From contig NZ_AP022605.1 in assembly GCF_010728155.1 (NCBI RefSeq), positions 3,965,399 to 4,029,398 on the forward strand: a stretch of DNA of 64,000 nucleotides, in the 5' to 3' direction. Positions 18,949 through 27,752 of this stretch are shown here, piece by piece. The first letter of the stretch is position 1. Every line of letters begins with the position of its first letter. The DNA is from Mycolicibacterium doricum. Lineage in GTDB: Bacteria; Actinomycetota; Actinomycetes; Mycobacteriales; Mycobacteriaceae. The position numbers and the translations under genes are program-made. Under the pieces are notes generated by a model. It worked only from the letters and a program-made list of their open reading frames with translations, did not search any database and had not been told where the DNA came from.

Positions 18949-19222
18949 GGGTCGACGGTGTCAGGGCGGGCAGACGCGTCCGGGGCGTCGGGAGAGACTC
19001 ATCCCCAGGGGTGGGTTTGTCCCCAGATCCGCAAGATCGCCACAGGCGTCACACCAGTCTCTCGGTCAGCCACTATGCGGTTTGCCCGCCTGTTAGCGAC
19101 TCCTCAGCGACGTCGTTTCGTGCGGTGTGCTCGTGGAGATCTTGTCGCTCGCCTGTCGCGGATAGCCGGGCAGACGTGTATGGATTCTGACGGCGTCGCG
19201 GCCGAACCATGTGCCGCTCCCG
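18949..19222. other. Intergenic region, no gene recognised
   Basis: These 274 bases between the hypothetical gene and the mce1R remnant contain no open frame with family resemblance and no clear hairpin. The promoter of the minus-strand 18604-18948 gene should lie at its left end. Confidence 0.4.
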
Positions 19223-19697
19223 CTACCCCCAGAGCCCGATCTGCTCCGGCCGGAGGATCAACCTCTGTGCCCCGTCGGTGAACGGACCCGTCGTCAACCG
19301 CACCACCGTCTCTGCGTCACGCCTTCGCAGTGCGGCGATCAACTCGCGATGGCTCGCGACCGCCTCCACGCCGCAGTTCTGATCAGTCGTGTACAGCAGG
19401 AGCGGCAGATACCGCGCCACATGCAGCAAGGAACCACCGAACTCCGCGAACGCCACCTCCTCGATGTCGCCACGCGTCATCGGCACCCCCACGTGACCGC
19501 GGTGCGGCTCGAGCTGGACCATCCCCTCGTCGCTCACCCCCAGCTCGGCGGCCGTCTCGTCGAGTCGCATGAACGTGCCCGGCCGCAGCGACCCCGTCAT
19601 GATCGCCGCCCGCAGATGACCCGCCACTTCGTCGGAGAGCTGTTCGCGGCGACTGGCGCGCCGCCTCGCCGGACGTCGTCTGACGGGGGCGTTCAGG
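19223..19697 (-). pseudogene. mce1R: mce1R (GntR/FadR-family repressor), internally deleted
   Basis: The order and residues match Mce1R: LSDEVAGHLRAAIMTGSLRP, then LDETAAELGVS. This jumps directly to DEGMVQLEPHRGHVGVPMTR, so the recognition-helix segment (TPVREALxxLRG in the family) is missing. The FCD effector domain is also contracted: DIEEVAFAEF is followed at once by LLHVARYLPLLLYTTDQN, losing roughly 60 residues. The normal MNAP start reads LNAP with a CTG codon, although the frame stays open to 19873. All losses keep the frame. In M. tuberculosis Mce1R represses the mce1 operon; this version should not bind DNA. It is divergent from the fadD5 remnant as in the reference order. Confidence 0.8.
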
Positions 19698-19812
19698 GGG
19701 CTCTGCGGTTCGGCGGGATTGGACGGGCTTGTCCACAAAGCGCCTTGGCCATAGTGTGACCCGGGCCATTCGATGTTCGATGACATTCCGACGACACGCG
19801 AACCCGGAGACG

Positions 19813-20355
19813 ATGGAGCCACCGCCGTTGACTGCCGAGCCATCCGCCACTGAGCCATCCGCCACTGAGCCATCCGCCACTGAGCAGCCGTATCTGGCCC
19901 GTAGGCAGAACTGGACCAATCAGCTCGCCCGGCATGCCCTCATGCAGCCCGCCGATACGGCGCTGCGGTTCATGGGCCGCACGACCACCTGGGGCGAGCT
20001 CGACGACCGGGTCACCAAGCTGGCCGGCGCGCTGAGCCGCCGCGGCGTCGGCTTCGGTGACCGCGTGCTGATCCTCATGCTCAACCGCACGGAATTCATC
20101 GAGTCGGTCCTGGCGGTCAACAAGCTCGGCGGGATCGCCGTCCCGGTGAAGTTCCGTATCACACCCCCGGAGATGGCCTTCCTGGTGCCTGCGCAGTGGC
20201 AGGTGGTGTGCGCTGCGCAGCGGGCCAATCCCCGTGACCCGGCCGGCAAGGTGCTCAAGACGGAGCTCCGCCAGCGGTACGCAGGCGTGGTCCACCGTGA
20301 TGCGGGCGAAAGGTGCACTGCCACAACGGCTTCGGCCACGGGTTCCGGCGGTTAG
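19813..20355 (+). pseudogene. fadD5: fadD5 (fatty-acyl-CoA ligase), internally deleted
   Basis: A 180-codon frame carrying only the ends of a protein that is normally about 550 residues. The N-terminus is QPYLARRQNWTNQLARHALM to GGIAVPVKFRITPPEMAFLV. This is fused to PAQWQVVCAAQRANPRD, which is normally about 170 residues further on, and then to the C-terminal PAGKVLKTELRQRYAGV. The ATP-binding SGTTGxPKG region and the whole adenylation core are gone. Both junctions fall in short shared motifs (FLV; PR-D/N-P) and stay in frame, suggesting deletion between short direct repeats. The start is uncertain (ATG 19780 also in frame). The N-terminus contains a pentapeptide repeat. Confidence 0.8.
19837..19881. 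repeat. 15-nt tandem repeat, 3 perfect copies
   Basis: Unit gagccatccgccact at 19837-19851, 19852-19866 and 19867-19881. It encodes an EPSAT pentapeptide repeat at the N-terminus of the fadD5 remnant. The unit length keeps the frame. Confidence 0.95.
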
Positions 20356-20429
20356 TGGATGAGGGAAGGCTTGCTAACTTTTGGGTGCGCGATCCTCCCG
20401 ATGCGGTGCACGGCCGGAGGACGATCGGG

Positions 20430-20465
20430 TACAGTCCTGTGGTCTCAGTTACTACTTGAGAGTAA
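20430..20465 (+). promoter_or_regulatory. Candidate mce1 operon promoter/operator
   Basis: A TACAGT hexamer (TAnnnT type -10) lies at 20430-20435. It is followed by the inverted repeat TTACT-(7 nt)-AGTAA at 20449-20465, upstream of the leader ORF and yrbE1A. Because fadD5 and mce1R are broken, a promoter in this 212-nt spacer would be the closest one left to the operon. No good -35 is visible. Confidence 0.3.
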
Positions 20466-20508
20466 AGAGACATCGGTCACGATCGTCGGGACGGGGCAAG
20501 GAGGCGGC

Positions 20509-20571
20509 ATGCGAGAGGTTCTGCCGGTGCGCCACGGGTGTGACGGTCCCGGCGTCGGGACGCACTCATGA
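20509..20571 (+). CDS. Putative 20-residue leader peptide coupled to yrbE1A
   Basis: ATG 20509 has an excellent Shine-Dalgarno sequence (gcaaggaggcggc). The frame encodes MREVLPVRHGCDGPGVGTHS, and its TGA at 20569-20571 overlaps the yrbE1A start as ATGA. yrbE1A itself has only a weak ribosome-binding site (cgggacgcactc). The simplest reading is that ribosomes load at the leader and re-initiate at yrbE1A. The frame is open upstream to 20359, so it could also be the end of a longer remnant; the Shine-Dalgarno position argues for 20509. Confidence 0.5.
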   Translation: MREVLPVRHGCDGPGVGTHS

Positions 20572-21365
20572 CCGCGGCCAACGGCGGTTTGACCGGATAC
20601 GTGCGCGATCAGGTGAGGCCGGGGCTCCAAGCGGTCGGGGGCTTCGTCCGGATGTGCGTGCTGACCGGCAAGGGGCTGTTCCGTCCCTTCCAGTGGCGCG
20701 AGTTCATCCTCCAGGCATGGTTCCTGTTCAGGGTGTCCTTCCTGCCCACCGTCGCGGTGTCGGTGCCGATGACGGTGCTCGTCATCTTCACGCTCAATAT
20801 CCTGCTCGCCGAGTTCGGAGCAGCCGACGTCTCCGGCGCAGGTGCGGCGCTCGGTGCCGTCACGCAGCTCGGACCGTTGGTCACCGTGCTGGTGGTGGCC
20901 GGTGCGGGTTCGACCGCGATCTGCGCCGACCTCGGCGCCCGCACCATCCGCGAGGAGATCGACGCCCTCGAGGTGCTCGGCATCGACCCCATCCACCGGC
21001 TCGTGGTCCCGCGCGTCGTCGCCTCCACCTTCGTCGCACTCCTGCTCAACGGCGCGGTCATCACCATCGGCCTGGTCGGCGGCTACCTCTTCGGCGTCTA
21101 CATCCAAAACATCTCGGCAGGTGCCTACCTCTCCACGCTCACGCTGGTGACCGGCCTGCCGGAGGTCGTGATCTCTATCGTCAAGGCCACATTGTTCGGC
21201 CTGATCGCAGGGCTGGTCGGCTGCTACCGGGGGCTCACCGTCGGCGGCGGCGCCAAGGGCGTCGGCACCGGCGTGAACGAGACCCTGGTGCTGTGCGTGA
21301 TCGCGCTCTTCGCGGTCAACGTGGTGCTCACCACCATCGGGGTGCGGTTCGGAACGGGGAGCTGA
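20568..21365 (+). CDS. yrbE1A: MlaE-type ABC permease YrbE1A of the Mce1 system
   Basis: A 265-residue integral membrane protein with five or six predicted helices and the MlaE signature GARTIREEIDALEVLGIDP in the cytoplasmic loop that contacts the ATPase. The N-terminus GYVRDQVRPGLQAVGGFVRM and VLTGKGLFRPFQWREFI match YrbE1A. With YrbE1B it forms the permease of the Mce1 transporter, which imports fatty/mycolic acids in M. tuberculosis. The gene is first in an unbroken co-directional run to 33492. Its ATG overlaps a leader ORF stop; yrbE1B follows after 1 nt. Confidence 0.96.
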   Translation: MTAANGGLTGYVRDQVRPGLQAVGGFVRMCVLTGKGLFRPFQWREFILQAWFLFRVSFLPTVAVSVPMTVLVIFTLNILLAEFGAADVSGAGAALGAVTQLGPLVTVLVVAGAGSTAICADLGARTIREEIDALEVLGIDPIHRLVVPRVVASTFVALLLNGAVITIGLVGGYLFGVYIQNISAGAYLSTLTLVTGLPEVVISIVKATLFGLIAGLVGCYRGLTVGGGAKGVGTGVNETLVLCVIALFAVNVVLTTIGVRFGTGS

Positions 21366-21366
21366 C

Positions 21367-22260
21367 ATGGCAACCACATCGCAGACGCACACCACTACCG
21401 GCACCGTCCTGCGGCAGCGCTTTCCCCGCGGCTACGCCCGTGTCGAAAAGCTCGTCTCCGCGCCGTCGCGTGGGCTCGACAGCATCGGCCACGTCGCATG
21501 GTTCGTCGTCAGCTCCGTCGGCTCCATCGGCCACGCGCTGCGGTACTACCGCAAAGAGATGCTGCGGCTGATCGCCGAGATCGGCATGGGCACCGGCGCG
21601 ATGGCCGTCATCGGCGGCACGGTGGCGATCGTCGGCTTCGTCACCCTCTCGGGCGGCTCGCTGATCGCGATCCAAGGCTTTGCCTCCCTGGGCAACATCG
21701 GTGTCGAGGCGTTCACGGGATTCTTCTCTGCCCTGGTCAACGTGCGCATCGCCGCGCCGGTGGTCTCCGGTGTCGCGCTGGCCGCCACGGTGGGTGCCGG
21801 CGCCACCGCCGAGATCGGCGCCATGCGGATCAGCGAGGAGGTCGACGCGCTGGAAGTGATGGGCATCAAGTCGATCTCCTACCTGGTCTCGACCCGCCTC
21901 ATGGCCGGCTTCATCGTGATCATCCCGCTCTACGCGATGGCGATCATCATGAGCTTCCTGTCCGCGCAGGTCACCACGACGCTGTTCTACGGGCAGTCGA
22001 CCGGCACCTACGAACACTACTTCCGCACCTTCCTGCGACCCGAGGACGTCGCATGGTCGTTCGTGCAAGCGATCATCATCTCGATCATCGTGATGCTGAA
22101 CCACTGTTACTACGGCTACTTCGCCAGTGGCGGACCGGTCGGCGTGGGTGAGGCGGTCGGCCGCTCCATGCGGGCATCGCTGGTGGCGATCGTGCTGGTG
22201 GTCCTGATGGCCTCGTTGGCGCTTTACGGCACCGACCCGAACTTCAACCTGACGGTGTGA
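21367..22260 (+). CDS. yrbE1B: MlaE-type ABC permease YrbE1B of the Mce1 system
   Basis: A 297-residue partner permease with the same architecture and signature loop (AEIGAMRISEEVDALEVMGI). The distinctive central region is YGQSTGTYEHYFRTFLRPED, and NHCYYGYFASGGPVGVGEAV sits before the last helix. The N-terminal region is longer and more basic than in YrbE1A. A YrbE1A/YrbE1B heterodimer is expected in the inner membrane, driven by an MceG ATPase encoded elsewhere. Spacing to mce1A is 2 nt, consistent with tight co-translation. Confidence 0.96.
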   Translation: MATTSQTHTTTGTVLRQRFPRGYARVEKLVSAPSRGLDSIGHVAWFVVSSVGSIGHALRYYRKEMLRLIAEIGMGTGAMAVIGGTVAIVGFVTLSGGSLIAIQGFASLGNIGVEAFTGFFSALVNVRIAAPVVSGVALAATVGAGATAEIGAMRISEEVDALEVMGIKSISYLVSTRLMAGFIVIIPLYAMAIIMSFLSAQVTTTLFYGQSTGTYEHYFRTFLRPEDVAWSFVQAIIISIIVMLNHCYYGYFASGGPVGVGEAVGRSMRASLVAIVLVVLMASLALYGTDPNFNLTV

Positions 22261-22262
22261 CC

Positions 22263-23483
22263 ATGACCGGACCTCAAGCACCCATCAACAATCCGCGCAC
22301 CCCCCCGTACAAAGTGGCCGGGCTGGTCCTGCTCGTGATATTCGCTGTGGCGGCCGCCCTGGTGTGGTTCCAGTTCCGCGGTGACTTCACACCGCGCGAG
22401 AAGCTGACGTTGATGTCAGCGCGGGCCGGGCTGAATCTGGACCCTGGCACGAAGGTGACCTTCAACGGTGTCGAGATCGGGCAGGTCGCCGACGTCAGCC
22501 TGGCGGACGTCGCCGCTGAGCCAACGGCCAGGATCACCCTCGAGGTGGATCCCAAGTACGTGCCGTTGATCCCGGCGAACGTGGTCGCGGACATCTCGGC
22601 GACGACTGTCTTCGGCAACAAATACGTGTCGTTCGCCTCGCCCCCCAACCCGACACCGCAGCGCATCGACTCCTCCTACGTGATCGACGTGAGGACGGTG
22701 ACCACCGAGTTCAACACCCTGTTCGAGACCGTGCTGGCGGTGGCGCAGAAGGTGGACCCGGTGAAGCTCAACCAGACCCTGACGGCGACGGCGCAGGCCC
22801 TCGACGGCTTGGGCGACCGGTTCGGAGAGTCGGTGATCGACGGCAACGCGATCCTGGCCGACCTGAACCCGCAGATGCCCCAGATCCGACGCGACGTCCG
22901 CGGGCTGGCCGACCTCAGCGAGGTGTACACCGGCGCGGCCCCGGACCTGTTCGACGGTCTGGAGAATGCGGTGACCACGGCCCGCACACTCAACGAGCAG
23001 CGCGCGAACCTCGACCAGGCGCTGATGGCGTCGGTCGGCTTCGGCAACACCGGTGGTGACGTGTTCGAGCGCGGCGGCCCCTACCTGGTGCGCGGCACCG
23101 AGGACCTCATCCCGACGGGCGGGTTGCTCGACGAGTACAGCCCTGCGCTGTTCTGCACCGTCCGCAACTACCATGACGTGGCCCCCAAGGTTGCCGCCGC
23201 AGTGGGCGGCGACGGTTACTCGCTCCGTACACACACCACCATCACCGGCGCCGAGAACGCGTATGTGTACCCGGACAACCTGCCCAGGGTGAATGCCAGG
23301 GGCGGCCCAGAGGGGCGGCCGGGCTGCTGGCAACCGATCACGCGGAATCTGTGGCCGGCGCCGTATCTGGTGATGGACACCGGCGCCTCGATAGCTCCGT
23401 ACAACCACTTCGAACTCGGGCAGCCGCTCGCCAGCGAATATGTCTGGGGACGCCAAGTCGGGGAGCACACGATCAACCCATGA
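22263..23483 (+). CDS. mce1A: Mce1A, MlaD/Mce-domain lipid-transfer subunit
   Basis: A 406-residue protein with a single N-terminal membrane anchor (about residues 18-38, VAGLVLLVIFAVAAALVW). The MlaD/Mce beta domain follows (KLTLMSARAGLNLDPGTKVT, NGVEIGQV, about 45-125), then a long helical region that would contribute to the periplasmic needle, and a C-terminal domain with paired cysteines (LFCTVRNYHD; GRPGCWQPI). The ATG at 22263 is preferred to an in-frame GTG two codons earlier. Six Mce subunits form a hexameric tunnel for lipid substrates. The stop overlaps the mce1B start by 4 nt. Confidence 0.95.
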   Translation: MTGPQAPINNPRTPPYKVAGLVLLVIFAVAAALVWFQFRGDFTPREKLTLMSARAGLNLDPGTKVTFNGVEIGQVADVSLADVAAEPTARITLEVDPKYVPLIPANVVADISATTVFGNKYVSFASPPNPTPQRIDSSYVIDVRTVTTEFNTLFETVLAVAQKVDPVKLNQTLTATAQALDGLGDRFGESVIDGNAILADLNPQMPQIRRDVRGLADLSEVYTGAAPDLFDGLENAVTTARTLNEQRANLDQALMASVGFGNTGGDVFERGGPYLVRGTEDLIPTGGLLDEYSPALFCTVRNYHDVAPKVAAAVGGDGYSLRTHTTITGAENAYVYPDNLPRVNARGGPEGRPGCWQPITRNLWPAPYLVMDTGASIAPYNHFELGQPLASEYVWGRQVGEHTINP

Positions 23484-24511
23484 AAATCACCGGAACCGCC
23501 ATCAAACTGGGCGCCTTCTCACTGGTGCTGCTGCTGTTCACCGCGCTCATCGTCGTGGTGTTCGGCCAGATGCGCTTCGACCGCACCACCGGCTACTCGG
23601 CGATCTTCAGCAATGCCAGCGGGTTGCGGCCCGGGCAGTTCGTCCGCGCATCGGGTGTCGAGGTGGGCAAGGTCGCCAACGTCGAACTGGTCGAGGGTGG
23701 TAGCCGGGCCAAGGTCGACTTCAGCGTCGACCGTTCGCTTCCGCTGTTCGACGAGTCGACCGCATCGGTGCGCTACCTCAACCTGATCGGGGACCGCTAC
23801 CTCGAGCTCAAACGGGGCGACAGCGACCGCCGGATGCCGGCGGGCGCCACCATTCCGGTCGAGCGCACCGAGCCGGCGCTCGACCTTGATGCGCTGATCG
23901 GCGGCTTCCAGCCGCTGTTCCGGGCGCTCGACCCAGAGAAGGTCAACAACATCGCCCAGTCGATCATCACCGTCTTTCAGGGCCAAGGCGGCACTGTCAA
24001 CGACATCTTGGACCAGACCGCGTCGCTGACGGCGGCACTGGCCGACCGTGACCAGGCCATCGGCGAGGTGATCGGCAACCTCAACACCGTGCTGGAGACG
24101 ACCGTCCAGCACCAGCAGCAGTTCGACGAGACGCTGGTCGACTTCGAGCGGCTGATCACGGGTCTGAAGAACCGGGCCGACCCGATCGCCACGTCGGTCG
24201 CCGACATCAGCGACGCAGCCGGCACCGTCTCCGACCTGCTGGCCGACAACCGACCGTTACTACAGGACACGGTCGGTTACCTGGAGGCCATCCAGCAGCC
24301 TCTGATCGACCAGAAGGAACAGGTCAATGAGACCATCACGAAACTCCCCCCAGCCTTGAGGATCGTCGCCCGCACCGGTGGCATCTACGGCGATTTCTTC
24401 AACTTCTACCTGTGCGACATCACGCTGAAACTGAACGGTCTGCAGCCCGGCGGTCCGGTCCGGACCGTGCGGGTCACCTCGCAGCCCTCTGGGAGGTGCG
24501 CGCCGCGATGA
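23480..24511 (+). CDS. mce1B: Mce1B, Mce-family lipid-transfer subunit
   Basis: A 343-residue Mce protein started at ATG 23480 in an ATGA overlap with mce1A. The N-terminal helix (AFSLVLLLFTALIVVVFGQM) is followed by the MlaD/Mce domain with SGLRPGQFVRASGVEVGKVA, YLNLIGDRYLELKRG and ATIPVERTEPALDLDALIGG. The remainder is heptad-like helix typical of the needle region. The C-terminal FFNFYLCDITLKLNGLQPGG segment is conserved in Mce B subunits. It is followed by a 4-nt overlap with mce1C. Confidence 0.95.
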   Translation: MKITGTAIKLGAFSLVLLLFTALIVVVFGQMRFDRTTGYSAIFSNASGLRPGQFVRASGVEVGKVANVELVEGGSRAKVDFSVDRSLPLFDESTASVRYLNLIGDRYLELKRGDSDRRMPAGATIPVERTEPALDLDALIGGFQPLFRALDPEKVNNIAQSIITVFQGQGGTVNDILDQTASLTAALADRDQAIGEVIGNLNTVLETTVQHQQQFDETLVDFERLITGLKNRADPIATSVADISDAAGTVSDLLADNRPLLQDTVGYLEAIQQPLIDQKEQVNETITKLPPALRIVARTGGIYGDFFNFYLCDITLKLNGLQPGGPVRTVRVTSQPSGRCAPR

Positions 24512-26091
24512 GGACGCTCGAAGGGTCGAACCGGGTCCGTGGCGGGTTGATGGGCATCATCATCCTGGTGCTCGTCATCGGCGTGGGTCAGAGTTTCTCC
24601 ACAGTGCCAATGCTGTTCGCGAAGCCGAGGTACTACGCCGAGTTCACCGACACCGGGGGTATCAACCCCGCCGACAAGGTGCGCATCGCCGGGGTGGACG
24701 TCGGAGAGGTGACCACCACGGCGATCGAGGGCGACAAGGTCGTCGTCGGCTTCACGCTCGGCGCCACCCAGATCGGTACCGACAGCCGCGCCGCCATCCG
24801 CACCGATACGATCCTCGGTCGCAGAAACCTCCAGATCGAGCCGCGTGGATCCACGGCGCTGCAGGCCAACGGCGTCCTGCCGGTCGGCCAGACCACGACG
24901 CCATACCAGATCTACGACGCGTTCTATGACGTCACCAAGTCCGCGTCCGGGTGGGACACCAAGGCGGTCCGCCAGTCGCTCAACGTGCTGTCGGAGACCA
25001 TCGACCAGACCTATCCGCACCTGTCCGCAGCCCTCGACGGGGTGGCCCGGTTCTCCGACACCATCGGCAAGCGCGACGAACAGCTCAGGCAACTGCTCGC
25101 CAACGCCAACAAGATCGCCGGCGTGCTCGGTGAGCGTAGCGGGCAGGTCAACCAACTGCTGGTCAACGCCCAGACCCTGCTCGCCGCGGTCAACGAGCGC
25201 AGCTACGCCGTCGGTCAGCTGCTCGAACGGGTGTCGGCGTTCTCCGAGCAGGTCAGGGGCCTCATCGACGACAACCCGAACCTCAGCCGGGTGCTCGAAC
25301 AGCTGCGGACGGTCAGCGATATCCTGGTGGAGCGCAAGGTCGAACTGGCCGACGTACTGACCCTGCTGGGCGGGTTCCTTACCTCTCTGGCCGAGGGCGT
25401 CGCCACGGCACCCTACTTCAAGGTGCTGCTGGTCAACTTGCTGCCTTACCAGATTCTGCAGCCGTTTGTCGACGCCGCCTTCCAGAAGCGCGGCATCGAC
25501 CCGCAGCAGTTCTGGCGCAACGCCGGGTTGCCGGCGTTCCGGTTCCCCGACCCGAATGGGCAGCGCCTCCCCAACGGTGCGCCGCCGCAGGCACCGACGC
25601 CGCTGGAGGGCACGCCGGAAAACCCGGGCCCCGCGGTGCCGAAGGGCAGCCCGTGCTCCTACACCCCACCTGCGGACGGGCTCCCTTCGCCGGCCAACCC
25701 GTTGCCGTGCGCCGGCCTGTCGGTCGGGCCGTTCGGGGACAACCCGTACGGACCTAACTACGGCCCACCCAGTGTGGCCACGTCGGCGCCGAATCCCAAC
25801 GGCCTGCCGCCGACGCCGGGGATCGCCAGCGCCGGCGTCCCCGGCCAGCAGGCGCCGCCGGTGCCGGGCACGCCGGTCCCGCTGGCGCCGGCACCGCCCG
25901 GTGCGCGCCATGAGCCGCCGGGGCCGTTCCCCGGGCCGACGGCCGTGGGCGGGCAGGTGACCCACGCACCGCCGCCACCTGCACTGGTCGGTCCGCCACC
26001 CCCGCCGGGGCCGGGCCAACAACTGCCGCCGGCTGGTACGCCGCCGCTGCCGGGCAATCCGCCTTTCCTTCCGCCGGGATCCCAAGAATGA
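24508..26091 (+). CDS. mce1C: Mce1C, Mce-family subunit with a long Pro-rich tail
   Basis: A 527-residue protein started at the ATGA overlap (24508). Anchor helix LMGIIILVLVIGVGQSF is followed by the Mce domain (YYAEFTDTGGINPADKVRIA, GVDVGEV), LQIEPRGSTAL and QTTTPYQIYDAFYDVT. A helical region with VRSLIDDN-like periodicity runs to about residue 320, then LLPYQILQPFVDAAFQKRGI. The last 170 residues are almost entirely Pro/Gly/Ala-rich, a surface-exposed or wall-spanning tail seen in Mce C/D/F subunits. It is separated from mce1D by 14 nt. Confidence 0.94.
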   Translation: MRTLEGSNRVRGGLMGIIILVLVIGVGQSFSTVPMLFAKPRYYAEFTDTGGINPADKVRIAGVDVGEVTTTAIEGDKVVVGFTLGATQIGTDSRAAIRTDTILGRRNLQIEPRGSTALQANGVLPVGQTTTPYQIYDAFYDVTKSASGWDTKAVRQSLNVLSETIDQTYPHLSAALDGVARFSDTIGKRDEQLRQLLANANKIAGVLGERSGQVNQLLVNAQTLLAAVNERSYAVGQLLERVSAFSEQVRGLIDDNPNLSRVLEQLRTVSDILVERKVELADVLTLLGGFLTSLAEGVATAPYFKVLLVNLLPYQILQPFVDAAFQKRGIDPQQFWRNAGLPAFRFPDPNGQRLPNGAPPQAPTPLEGTPENPGPAVPKGSPCSYTPPADGLPSPANPLPCAGLSVGPFGDNPYGPNYGPPSVATSAPNPNGLPPTPGIASAGVPGQQAPPVPGTPVPLAPAPPGARHEPPGPFPGPTAVGGQVTHAPPPPALVGPPPPPGPGQQLPPAGTPPLPGNPPFLPPGSQE

Positions 26092-26105
26092 CGAGGGGCT
26101 GACCG

Positions 26106-27752
26106 ATGTCGACGATCTTCAACGTGCGTAACCTCAAGTTGCCCGGGGTGTCGCGGGCCACGCTGGTTATCGGCACGGTCATCGTGGTGCTCGCGCTGGT
26201 CGCCGGGTTGGTGGGCTGGCAGCTGTACAAGAGGCTGACCACCAACACGGTCGTGGCCTACTTCACCGGAACGGTGGCGCTCTATCCGGGCGACAAGGTG
26301 CAGATCATGGGTGTCAGGGTGGGCTCGATCGACAGTATCGAGCCGGACGGCGACAAGATGAAGGTCACCTTCAGCTACGAGAACAAATACAAGGTGCCGG
26401 CCAATGCCACCGCGTCGATCCTCAACCCCAGCCTGGTGGCATCACGCAACATCCAGTTGGCGCCCGCCTATACCGGTGGCCCGGTGCTGGGGGACGACGC
26501 GGTGATCCCGCTCGACCGTACACAGGTTCCGGTCGAGTACGACGAGCTGCGCAATTCGATCGACCGGATCCTGACCGATCTGGGGCCCACTGCCGAGCAG
26601 CCCAGGGGTCCGTTCGGCGACATCATCGAGTCGGCCGCCGACGGGTTCGCCGGTAAGGGCCAGCAGATCAACAGGACGCTCACCAACCTCTCCGAGGCGC
26701 TGACGACCCTGAACGAGGGCAGCGGCGACTTCTTCAGCGTGGTCAAGAGCCTCGCGCTGTTCGTCAACGCGCTGTACCGCAGCGACCAGCAATTCGTCGC
26801 GCTCAACGACGACCTGGCTCAATTCACCAACGCGTTCACCAACACCGACCGTGAGTTGGCGAGTGCGCTGCAGGACCTCGACCAGCTCCTCACAACGACC
26901 CGCGAGTTCCTCGACGAGAACAGCGAGGTGCTGGTCGACGACGTCAACAATTTGGCCGAGGTAACCAACGCGCTCCTGCAGCCGGGCCCGCTCAACGGCC
27001 TAGAGACGGTCCTGCACGTATATCCGAATGCCGGTGCCAACGTTGTCAACATCTACGAAGCGACCCGTGGGAATCTGTCAGCCGCACCGGCGATAGCGTC
27101 ATTCGCCAACCCAATGCAGTTCATCTGCAGCGCTATCCAGGCCGGTAGCCGGCTCGGCTACCAGGAGTCGGCGGAGCTCTGCGCGCAGTACCTGGCGCCG
27201 ATCATGGATGCGATCAAGTTCAACTTCCTGCCGTTCGGCTTGAATCCGATCAACACGGCCAGCACGTTGCCGAAGCAAATTGCGTATTCCGAACCGCGGC
27301 TGCAGCCGCCGGCGGGGTACAAGGACACCACCGTGCCGGGCATCTTCTCTCGAGACACGCTGTTCTCCCACGGCAACCACGAGCCCGGCTGGATCGCGGC
27401 ACCCGGTATGCAGGGCGTCGACGTGCAGCCGTTCACCGCGAACATGCTCACGCCGGACTCGCTGGCCGCGCTGCTGGGCGGGCCTGATCCGGTGAATCCG
27501 GCCGCGCCGCCGGCGTTCGGTACCACCCGCGACGGCAACCTGCCCGGACCTCCGAACGCCTTCGACGAGCGCAATCCGCTGCCGCCGCCGTGGTACCCGC
27601 AGCCGGGCCCGCCGCCTGCACCTGCGCCCGGCGTCATCCCGGGAGATCCGGGCGGATCGCCACTATCGGGCCCGGCTCCCGCACCGGGGCCTGCCGTTCC
27701 GGCACCGGCGCCGGCCGGGTCGTCGCTGCCCGCGGAGAGGGGAGCACCGTGA
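26106..27752 (+). CDS. mce1D: Mce1D, Mce-family lipid-transfer subunit
   Basis: A 548-residue Mce protein. Anchor helix ATLVIGTVIVVLALVAGLVG (residues about 17-37), Mce domain with VALYPGDKVQIMGVRVGSID and SLVASRNIQLAPAYTGGPVL, and the characteristic VIPLDRTQVPVEYDELRNSI. A long helical segment and a conserved C-terminal block (FICSAIQAGSRLGYQESAEL, with Cys) follow, and the tail from about residue 455 is Pro-rich. It is coupled to mce1E by a GTGA overlap. Confidence 0.95.
   Translation: MSTIFNVRNLKLPGVSRATLVIGTVIVVLALVAGLVGWQLYKRLTTNTVVAYFTGTVALYPGDKVQIMGVRVGSIDSIEPDGDKMKVTFSYENKYKVPANATASILNPSLVASRNIQLAPAYTGGPVLGDDAVIPLDRTQVPVEYDELRNSIDRILTDLGPTAEQPRGPFGDIIESAADGFAGKGQQINRTLTNLSEALTTLNEGSGDFFSVVKSLALFVNALYRSDQQFVALNDDLAQFTNAFTNTDRELASALQDLDQLLTTTREFLDENSEVLVDDVNNLAEVTNALLQPGPLNGLETVLHVYPNAGANVVNIYEATRGNLSAAPAIASFANPMQFICSAIQAGSRLGYQESAELCAQYLAPIMDAIKFNFLPFGLNPINTASTLPKQIAYSEPRLQPPAGYKDTTVPGIFSRDTLFSHGNHEPGWIAAPGMQGVDVQPFTANMLTPDSLAALLGGPDPVNPAAPPAFGTTRDGNLPGPPNAFDERNPLPPPWYPQPGPPPAPAPGVIPGDPGGSPLSGPAPAPGPAVPAPAPAGSSLPAERGAP

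Noticed and set aside
19729..19812. Upstream N-terminal extension of the fadD5 remnant (from ATG 19729 or 19780)
   Set aside because: The extra residues show no FadD similarity and overlap the mce1R promoter side; the later ATG fits better, although the gene is broken anyway.
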